The notes beneath the pieces were generated by a model. It saw only the letters and a list, made by a program, of their open reading frames with translations. It had not been told where the DNA came from and did not search any database. Below are positions 58,838 through 64,000 of a stretch of 64,000 nucleotides of DNA, piece by piece (positions within the stretch are counted from its first letter, which is position 1; each line of letters opens with the position of its first letter). The DNA is from Nocardioides limicola (GTDB taxonomy: Bacteria > Actinomycetota > Actinomycetes > Propionibacteriales > Nocardioidaceae): contig NZ_JAERJA010000001.1 of assembly GCF_016827675.1 (NCBI RefSeq), positions 558,001 to 622,000 on the forward strand, in the 5' to 3' direction. The position numbers and the translations under genes are program-made.

Positions 58838-60894
58838 GGCAACTCCGCCCTGATCCGGGTGCCGCAACCGTTCGGACTGTGCACGAGGAGCCGTCCGCCC
58901 ACCGCAGCGACACGGTCGGTCAACCCGAGCAACCCGGCACCGGAGCGGTCCGCACCCCCGATGCCGTCGTCGCGGACCTCCACACTGAGGACGTCCGACT
59001 CCACCCCGAGCGCGACCTCGGCCGTGGCCGCCCCGGAGTGTTTGATCACGTTCGTGAGCGCCTCGGCGACGACGAAGTACGCGGTCGCCTCCAGCACCGG
59101 CGTGGACCTGAACTCGCTGCCGTGGATCAGCACCGGGATCGGCGCTCGATCTGCCAACGACTCCAGCGCGGGCAGGAGTCCGCGCTCGGTCAGGATCGCC
59201 GGGTGGATCCCCCGCGCCAGGTCACGAAGCTCGGCCAGCGCCGTCCGCACCTGCTGCTCGGCCGCCGCGATCAGATCGACGGTCGCAGCCGGACCCTCGG
59301 TGCTCGCGCGTTGGCGTGCCATCTGCAGGGTCATCGCCAACTCCAGCATGCGTTGTTGGGCCCCGTCGTGAAGGTCACGCTCCATCCGGCGCCGGTGGGC
59401 GTCACCGGCACTGACGAGGCGTTGCCGGGAACTGCGCAGCTCGCGCACCAGTTGGTCGTTGTCCAGCACCGGGCAGGCCGCCGCGGCCAGTTCCGAGAGC
59501 AGCCGCTGCTGGCCGGGGGTCAGCTCGTGCCCTGCCGGCAGGCTGACGCCCAGGGCTCCGCGGACCTCGCCGTCGTGGTGGATCAGATACTCATGAGCTG
59601 CCCCGGGGAGCCCTTCGTCGATGCGGGCCACCGGGACGGGCGGGGCGGCGTTCCCCGGCTCCGGCCAGGTCGCGACGCGGTGCAACTGGTCGCCCTCACG
59701 CAGCCAGACATCGCACCCGGCGGGATGCAGGGCCCCGGCGATGCCGACGGCGATCGAGTGCGGCGCCTCCCCCAGCGGGTAGGTGCCGGAGATCCTCTGG
59801 GTGAACGAGGAGAGCACGTCGTAGGGGCTGGCCTGCTGCCCGAACACCAGCCGGTTGGCCATCCGCTGCAGGCGCAACCGCAGCGGATGGAAGAGCACTG
59901 CGGCCACTGCGGTGGCCGCCACGGTCAACGGCAGGTCGGTGGCCCGGGCGCCGACCAGGGTGCCGACGCCGAACACCACCCCGACATAGACCAGCCCGAT
60001 CGCCACCGCCAGTCCGCCGTACACCAGACCCCGGCTCAGGACCAGGTCGATGTCATAGAGCCGATGTCGGAGCACTGCGATCACCGTGGCCACCGGCAGG
60101 GCCACCAGCACCAGCACCCGGATGTTCCCGACCACCGCGGGGGCGGCGCCCGTGGCCGCCAGTCCATCAGCGGCGATCCAGGCCACCAGCACCAGGGTGG
60201 CCGCGGCGAGGAACCACTTGAGCTGGTGGCGTTGCACGGTGCTGCCGCGGCGATAGCGCAGGACCGTGGCCACCACCGACGCCACCGTCACTGCCGCCAG
60301 CAAGACACCCGCTACGGCCTCCAACGGCCCGACCGCGGCCTCCAGGACATCGACACCCAGGGGGTTGTCGACACCGGTGTTGGTGAACGGCCCCGGACGC
60401 AGCGCCAACGAGGCCAGCAACAGCAGCGTGGCGATACCGGTGGCCCGGACGTGCCAGCGCCATCGGGACGTCGGCAACCGTCCGTCCGGGAAGAGCAGCA
60501 CCAGCAACGGCACCAGCGCTACCCCGGGGATCCAGGCCACGTCCCACCACCAGGCCAGCCAGGGCATCGCGTGGCCGGGCAGCGTGCCGGTGCTGCTCGC
60601 GACTGCCACCTGCTCCCGGAGGACCCCCGCCGCCCCATGCAGGGCCCACGAGTCCCCGATTCCGAGGAGGATCCAACCCACCGCATTGCCAGGCTGCCGC
60701 CGCGCCACCACCAGCCCAGCTGCGATGAAGGCGAGCGGTGCGATGAACCAGACTGCGGAGGGGCCCGGCTCGAGGCCCTCAGGAAGCGCTGCTTCGAGGC
60801 CGCGCACCCGCCACGTGATGCCGATCGCTGCCGCGGCCGCCCCCAGCAGGGCGAGGCCCACAGCAGCCCGACGCAGACCTGCCGGATCGATCAT
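58828..60894 (-). CDS. Sensor histidine kinase of the NarX/DesK (HisKA_3) type
   Basis: A 688-residue kinase. The N-terminal half has eight or nine membrane segments. A central cytosolic part without a recognisable ligand pocket follows (a GAF-like region near residues 370-470). The phosphoacceptor helix is RRMERDLHDGAQQRMLELAM with the family HDxxQ. The catalytic domain has VAEALTNVIKHSGA and DGIGGADRSGAGLLGLTDRV. The stop overlaps the response-regulator ATG by ten bases; the start overlaps the stop of a receiver-only gene by four. The signal is unknown; the many membrane spans suggest a membrane-borne cue. Confidence 0.92.
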   Translation of the reverse strand: MIDPAGLRRAAVGLALLGAAAAAIGITWRVRGLEAALPEGLEPGPSAVWFIAPLAFIAAGLVVARRQPGNAVGWILLGIGDSWALHGAAGVLREQVAVASSTGTLPGHAMPWLAWWWDVAWIPGVALVPLLVLLFPDGRLPTSRWRWHVRATGIATLLLLASLALRPGPFTNTGVDNPLGVDVLEAAVGPLEAVAGVLLAAVTVASVVATVLRYRRGSTVQRHQLKWFLAAATLVLVAWIAADGLAATGAAPAVVGNIRVLVLVALPVATVIAVLRHRLYDIDLVLSRGLVYGGLAVAIGLVYVGVVFGVGTLVGARATDLPLTVAATAVAAVLFHPLRLRLQRMANRLVFGQQASPYDVLSSFTQRISGTYPLGEAPHSIAVGIAGALHPAGCDVWLREGDQLHRVATWPEPGNAAPPVPVARIDEGLPGAAHEYLIHHDGEVRGALGVSLPAGHELTPGQQRLLSELAAAACPVLDNDQLVRELRSSRQRLVSAGDAHRRRMERDLHDGAQQRMLELAMTLQMARQRASTEGPAATVDLIAAAEQQVRTALAELRDLARGIHPAILTERGLLPALESLADRAPIPVLIHGSEFRSTPVLEATAYFVVAEALTNVIKHSGAATAEVALGVESDVLSVEVRDDGIGGADRSGAGLLGLTDRVAAVGGRLLVHSPNGCGTRIRAELPCE

Positions 60895-61250
60895 CGAGCC
60901 CCCTCGGCCAGCGCGTGCACGGCGTGCGAGGTGAGGTCCTTCTTGTGGATGAACCCCGTCGCCCCGGAGTCGAGGATCCGCGGGCCGAAGTCGGCCCGGT
61001 CCCGACCGGACATCACGACCACCCGCAGGGATGAGCCGTGGCTGGTCAACTCGGCGGTCAGGCCGAGCCCGTCGCCGTCGGGGAGACCGATGTCGATCAG
61101 GGCGAGGTCTGGCCGCTGGCGGGCCACGACCACCCTGGCCGTGGCCACGTCAGCGGCGCGACCGACCACCTCGAAGCCACCGGCGATGAGCAACGCGCAG
61201 ACCCGGTTGCGGAACCCTGTGTCGTCGTCGATCACCACCACCGTGGTCAT
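60891..61250 (-). CDS. Receiver-domain-only response regulator
   Basis: A 119-residue stand-alone receiver: acidic pocket VVVIDDDTGFRNRV, phospho-Asp in LALIDIGLPDGDG, Thr/Ser switch VVVMSGRDR and Lys in GFIHKKDL. There is no output domain, so it may work as a phosphate sink or shuttle, or bind another protein. It overlaps the sensor kinase gene and the membrane-protein gene by four bases at each end, so it is made with the kinase and the LuxR-type regulator. Confidence 0.9.
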   Translation of the reverse strand: MTTVVVIDDDTGFRNRVCALLIAGGFEVVGRAADVATARVVVARQRPDLALIDIGLPDGDGLGLTAELTSHGSSLRVVVMSGRDRADFGPRILDSGATGFIHKKDLTSHAVHALAEGAR

Positions 61251-61915
61251 GGAGCCACTGTGGCACGTTTCGGCATCCCGGAGTGGTCGGAAACCGAAGT
61301 CCGTTCCCGCCCGCCCAGCAGCACCGAGGCGACCGCGATCCAGGCTGGGAAGCCGTAGAACATGAAGTCCGGGGCCAGCGGCGGCAGCAGCAACGGCACG
61401 GCGAGCACGAGGCTGACCCAGCCGAACCACCGAGGCAGGGCCCGGGTGCCCAGCGCGATCGCGCCGGTGCAGATCAGCATCAGGCCCGCCATCGCCGCCG
61501 CCCCGACGAACCACAGGTCCCCGCTGTAGAAGTACACCTCCGCCGTCGTCGATGAGAGGGGGTACTTGGCGCTGTCCAGGGCGGCGTCGAAGTCAGTGCT
61601 GTAGACCGCGAACTGGCCGATGGCGACGGCGGTGCCGGCTGCGAGCACCGTGGGGGCGAGTTGACCACGCGGGCCCTGCGACTCCCGCAGTCGCGTGTAC
61701 AGGCAGGACAGGAAGACGAGGAAGAACACCGAGCCGAGCAGTGCGGCCAGCACGGCGAGCACGATCGTGTCGCCGTTCGCCTGGTAGTGGGCCAGGATCT
61801 CGTCGGCCGTGGTGGGGTCGTCGGAGCGGGCCGACCGGAACAGGACGAGGCCGGTCGTCCACAATGCGGCTGCGGCGATGCCGGTCAGGGGTAGAAGTCG
61901 GTGGCGCTGGTTCAT
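61247..61915 (-). CDS. Membrane protein, DUF4386-like
   Basis: A 222-residue membrane protein with six hydrophobic segments and a conserved-looking extracytoplasmic loop between segments 1 and 2 (RSDDPTTADEILAHYQANGD). Its pattern resembles DUF4386. ATG at 61915 with GGAGAAG upstream. It is the first gene of the four-gene overlapping run with the orphan receiver, kinase and response regulator, so it may be part of the sensing complex. Confidence 0.78.
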   Translation of the reverse strand: MNQRHRLLPLTGIAAAALWTTGLVLFRSARSDDPTTADEILAHYQANGDTIVLAVLAALLGSVFFLVFLSCLYTRLRESQGPRGQLAPTVLAAGTAVAIGQFAVYSTDFDAALDSAKYPLSSTTAEVYFYSGDLWFVGAAAMAGLMLICTGAIALGTRALPRWFGWVSLVLAVPLLLPPLAPDFMFYGFPAWIAVASVLLGGRERTSVSDHSGMPKRATVAP

Positions 61916-62047
61916 GGCTTCTCCAATCGTGGGATGCAGGGACACCTCGCATCCTTCGCCGCCGTCGCCCCGCCGTCGTCGGGGACAACCCTGACGTCAG
62001 CGGTCGTGCTTTCCCTGAACCACCCCACAGAACTTGTGCCCTACATA

Positions 62048-62076
62048 TTGTGGTCGGGGCGGGCGAGCCCTACTGT
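62048..62076 (+). promoter_or_regulatory. Promoter of the cytochrome P450 gene, probably leaderless
   Basis: TTGTGG (62048-62053), a 17-base spacer and TACTGT (62071-62076). The ATG follows after seven bases and has no Shine-Dalgarno, which fits a leaderless mRNA. Confidence 0.55.
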
Positions 62077-62083
62077 CCTGGAC

Positions 62084-63283
62084 ATGGCGGTCTTCACGCT
62101 CCGGTCCGGAGAGTCCTGGCGCGACCCCTTCCCCATGTACGCCGAGTTGCGGGATCACGCCCCGGTCGACTTCGTCGAGGAGGGCGGCTACCACGTGCTC
62201 TCCCGCTACGACGATGTGATGGCGGCCAGTCGCGACTCGACGACGTACTCCTCCGCTGACGGCCTGACCGTGGTGAAGAGCCGCGGCGAGCAGGACCTGA
62301 TGGGCGCCTTCGCACCCATGGTGATGCAGGATCCGCCGGCCCATACCGCGTTCCGCAGAATGGTGGGGCGCGGCTTCACCCCGAAGCAGGTAGGTGAGGT
62401 CGAGCCCGCGGTTCGCGCCTTCGTGGCCGGCCGACTCGAGGCACTGCGGCGTCAGGGCGCCGGGGACGTGGTCGCCGAACTGCTCAAGCCGTTGCCCAGC
62501 ATGATCGTCGCCCACTATCTCGGCGTACCCGAGCAGGACCGCGGCAGGTTCGACGCATGGACCGACGCCATCGTCGCCGCCACCGCCGCCGGCGATCCCC
62601 TGGCCGGCGCCGACGCGGCAGCCGAGATGATGGAGTTCTTCACCCATCTCATCCAGGTACGACGCAGCTCGCCCGGCGACGACACCATCTCGCATCTGGT
62701 CAGGGCCGGCGACGACGTCTCAGTGCTGCAGATGCTCGGCTTCGCCTTCACGATGGTGGCCGGCGGGAACGACACCACGACCGGGTTGTTGGGTGGTTCC
62801 CTGGAGTTGCTGACTCGCCACCGGGACCAGCGGCGACTCCTGATCGACCACCCGGAACTGATCCCGGATGCGGTCGAGGAGCTCCTGCGACTCACCAGTC
62901 CGGTCCAAGGCCTGGCGCGCACCGCCACCACCGACGTGCGCCTGCACGACACCACCATCCCCGCTGGTGGGCGGGTGCTGCTGCTGTTCGCCTCCGGCAA
63001 TCGCGATCCGCGAGAGTTCGGCGCCGAGGCCGAGGTGTTCAGGGTCGACCGCCGACCCGCCCGGATCCTGACCTTCGGCCACGGGGCCCATCACTGCCTG
63101 GGTGCGGCCGCCGCGCGACTCGCCGGCAGGGTGGCGCTGGAGGAACTGCTCGCCAAGTGTCCCGACTTCGGAGTCGACGCATCAGCCGGGCGGTTCGCGC
63201 CCGGCCACTACGTGCGACGCTTCGTCAGCCTTCCGTTCGAGGCGGGCGAACTCCCGCGATCCACTGATCGACGATCTGCCTGA
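62084..63283 (+). CDS. Cytochrome P450
   Basis: A 399-residue soluble P450. The I-helix is MVAGGNDTTTG, the K-helix E-x-x-R is in VEELLRLTSP, and the haem-binding loop FGHGAHHCLG carries Cys338. Substrate unknown. The ATG at 62084 is the natural start; no redox partner gene is adjacent. A TetR gene converges on it with a 59-base overlap at the 3' ends. Bacterial P450s of this size take electrons from a ferredoxin coded elsewhere. Confidence 0.94.
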   Translation: MAVFTLRSGESWRDPFPMYAELRDHAPVDFVEEGGYHVLSRYDDVMAASRDSTTYSSADGLTVVKSRGEQDLMGAFAPMVMQDPPAHTAFRRMVGRGFTPKQVGEVEPAVRAFVAGRLEALRRQGAGDVVAELLKPLPSMIVAHYLGVPEQDRGRFDAWTDAIVAATAAGDPLAGADAAAEMMEFFTHLIQVRRSSPGDDTISHLVRAGDDVSVLQMLGFAFTMVAGGNDTTTGLLGGSLELLTRHRDQRRLLIDHPELIPDAVEELLRLTSPVQGLARTATTDVRLHDTTIPAGGRVLLLFASGNRDPREFGAEAEVFRVDRRPARILTFGHGAHHCLGAAAARLAGRVALEELLAKCPDFGVDASAGRFAPGHYVRRFVSLPFEAGELPRSTDRRSA

Positions 63284-63800
63284 GGGCCGGACCGTCGGGA
63301 TCGAGTCGATAGAGCAGGATCGCGAAGATCACGCTGGTGCCCAGCGCCACCTTGGCGGCCAGGAAGTCCAGGTCCGGGTCCACCTCGCCGCGACGAATGC
63401 CGCGATCCCACATCTGCGTCATCAGCGCCATGCCGGGATGGGCCATGTTGCTGAGGAACTTGGTGCCCGACTCCTCGTCGGCGATCGCCATGCCCAACTG
63501 GGGGCCGATGACGTTGCGCGGCATCCGCTTGAGGGAGACGATGAGCTCGTCGGTGAGTACTCGTATGTCACCGGCGAACGAGCCGGTGTCCACCTCGCCC
63601 TGAGGCACCGAGTCGGCGATGTTGAGGGAGAGGACGATCTCGTCCTTGTTCGCGTAACGACGGTAGATCGCCGGCTTGCCCACGTTCGCCTCGGCCGCGA
63701 TCGCCTCCATGGTGAGGTGTTCGATGCCGTCGCGTTCCAGCAGCCGCCGGGTCGCGTGCAGGATCCGGGTGTCGACCAGGGGGTCTCGGGGTCGAGCCAT
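63225..63800 (-). CDS. TetR-family transcriptional regulator
   Basis: A 191-residue regulator with the N-terminal HTH RRLLERDGIEHLTMEAIAAE followed by NVGKPAIYRRYANKDEIV and a helical C-terminal domain. It ends 59 bases inside the convergent P450 gene, so the two messages could interfere with each other. A P450 role for it is plausible but not shown; there is no palindrome in the P450 promoter region that I could tie to it. Confidence 0.92.
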   Translation of the reverse strand: MARPRDPLVDTRILHATRRLLERDGIEHLTMEAIAAEANVGKPAIYRRYANKDEIVLSLNIADSVPQGEVDTGSFAGDIRVLTDELIVSLKRMPRNVIGPQLGMAIADEESGTKFLSNMAHPGMALMTQMWDRGIRRGEVDPDLDFLAAKVALGTSVIFAILLYRLDPDGPALRQIVDQWIAGVRPPRTEG

Positions 63801-63828
63801 GATGTGAGCCTAACTCGTGAAGTGGCCA

Positions 63829-63865
63829 TGACCGGTGACCCGCCCCCCGAGCGGGTCACCGGTCA
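63829..63865. terminator. Perfect 15-bp stem hairpin
   Basis: TGACCGGTGACCCGC (63829-63843), seven-base loop, then the exact complement (63851-63865). It lies 14 bases past the stop of the minus-strand gene at the window end, so it most likely ends that message. Confidence 0.7.
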
Positions 63866-63879
63866 CATCTGATGTGCGT

Positions 63880-64000
63880 TCAGCGACGGATCCTGGGCGT
63901 CCGCTTCGACTTCTTGGTGACCGACGGGAGGCCCTTCTTGGTGGCCTTGACCCGGACCTGGATCCGCTTGCCCCGGTCGGCAGCCACCAGCACGTACTTC
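63880..64000 (-). CDS. C-terminal fragment of a secreted Ig-like-repeat protein (partial)
   Basis: Only the last 39 residues are in the window: YVLVAADRGKRIQVRVKATK, then KGLPSVTKKSKRTPRIRR. The pattern matches the end of an Ig-like or bacterial surface repeat unit (Y-x-V-x-A-A-D-x-G-K-R-I-x-V-R-V-x-A-T-K-x-G) common in secreted actinobacterial proteins. The rest lies beyond the right edge. The hairpin at 63829-63865 is its likely terminator. Confidence 0.6.
   Translation of the reverse strand, partial: KYVLVAADRGKRIQVRVKATKKGLPSVTKKSKRTPRIRR

Overview
The window comes from the chromosome of a high-GC actinobacterium. Gene order is the best clue. The run cobU-cobS, gcvT, pepA, lpdA, an E2 acyltransferase, a TIGR01777 epimerase, lipB, lipA, a DUF4191 protein, an RDD protein and glnA matches the glnA1/lipAB neighbourhood of mycobacteria and other actinobacteria. 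The run ftsK, a RodZ-like gene, rimO and pgsA is also typical. A Propionibacteriales member (Nocardioides-like) fits, but I cannot name a genus from sequence alone. No rRNA, tRNA or CRISPR array was seen.

Layout. 1-8961 (minus strand): the 5' part of a secreted lamin-tail protein, then pgsA, rimO, a RodZ-like fusion, ftsK, and a BlaR1-type M56 peptidase with a BlaI-type repressor. 8962-14901 (plus): cydA, cydB and a fused cydDC, divergent from blaI, with a strong palindrome between them. 14888-19921 (minus): RNase J, dapA, folA, thyA, a nucleotidyltransferase and a small protein. 19940-34040: cobalamin assembly, glycine cleavage T protein, aminopeptidase, lipoate-dependent dehydrogenase subunits, lipoate synthesis and glutamine synthetase, the last behind a near-perfect GlnR double box.

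34026-37205 looks inserted. It lies between two ~75-bp direct repeats, the left one overlapping the glnA stop. It holds an IS30 transposase tail, a decayed TetR gene, an intact TetR paralogue and a divergent serine hydrolase separated by a nested palindrome. 37329-41337 carries a crotonase, a DoxX-like protein, an alpha/beta hydrolase and a Baeyer-Villiger-type monooxygenase.

41381-49620 is a compact general-stress cluster. A SigB/SigF-type sigma factor sits between two paralogous proteins that each fuse a SpoIIE phosphatase, an RsbW-like kinase and a STAS domain. Around them are a small membrane protein, a small acidic protein, a methyltransferase, a CDGSH protein with a haem-oxygenase-like partner, a flavin reductase and a DUF5709 protein. 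Seven sites of the form GNNT-N15/16-GGGTAC lie just upstream of start codons here, so the sigma factor probably drives much of the cluster.

49755-58134 is a two-gene operon coding for soluble-looking proteins of 1295 and 1495 residues that match no family I recognise; this is the best candidate for something undescribed. 58184-61915 is a sensor kinase with two response regulators and a membrane protein in overlapping genes. The window ends with a cytochrome P450 behind a probable leaderless promoter, a convergent TetR regulator, and the tail of a secreted Ig-like-repeat protein.
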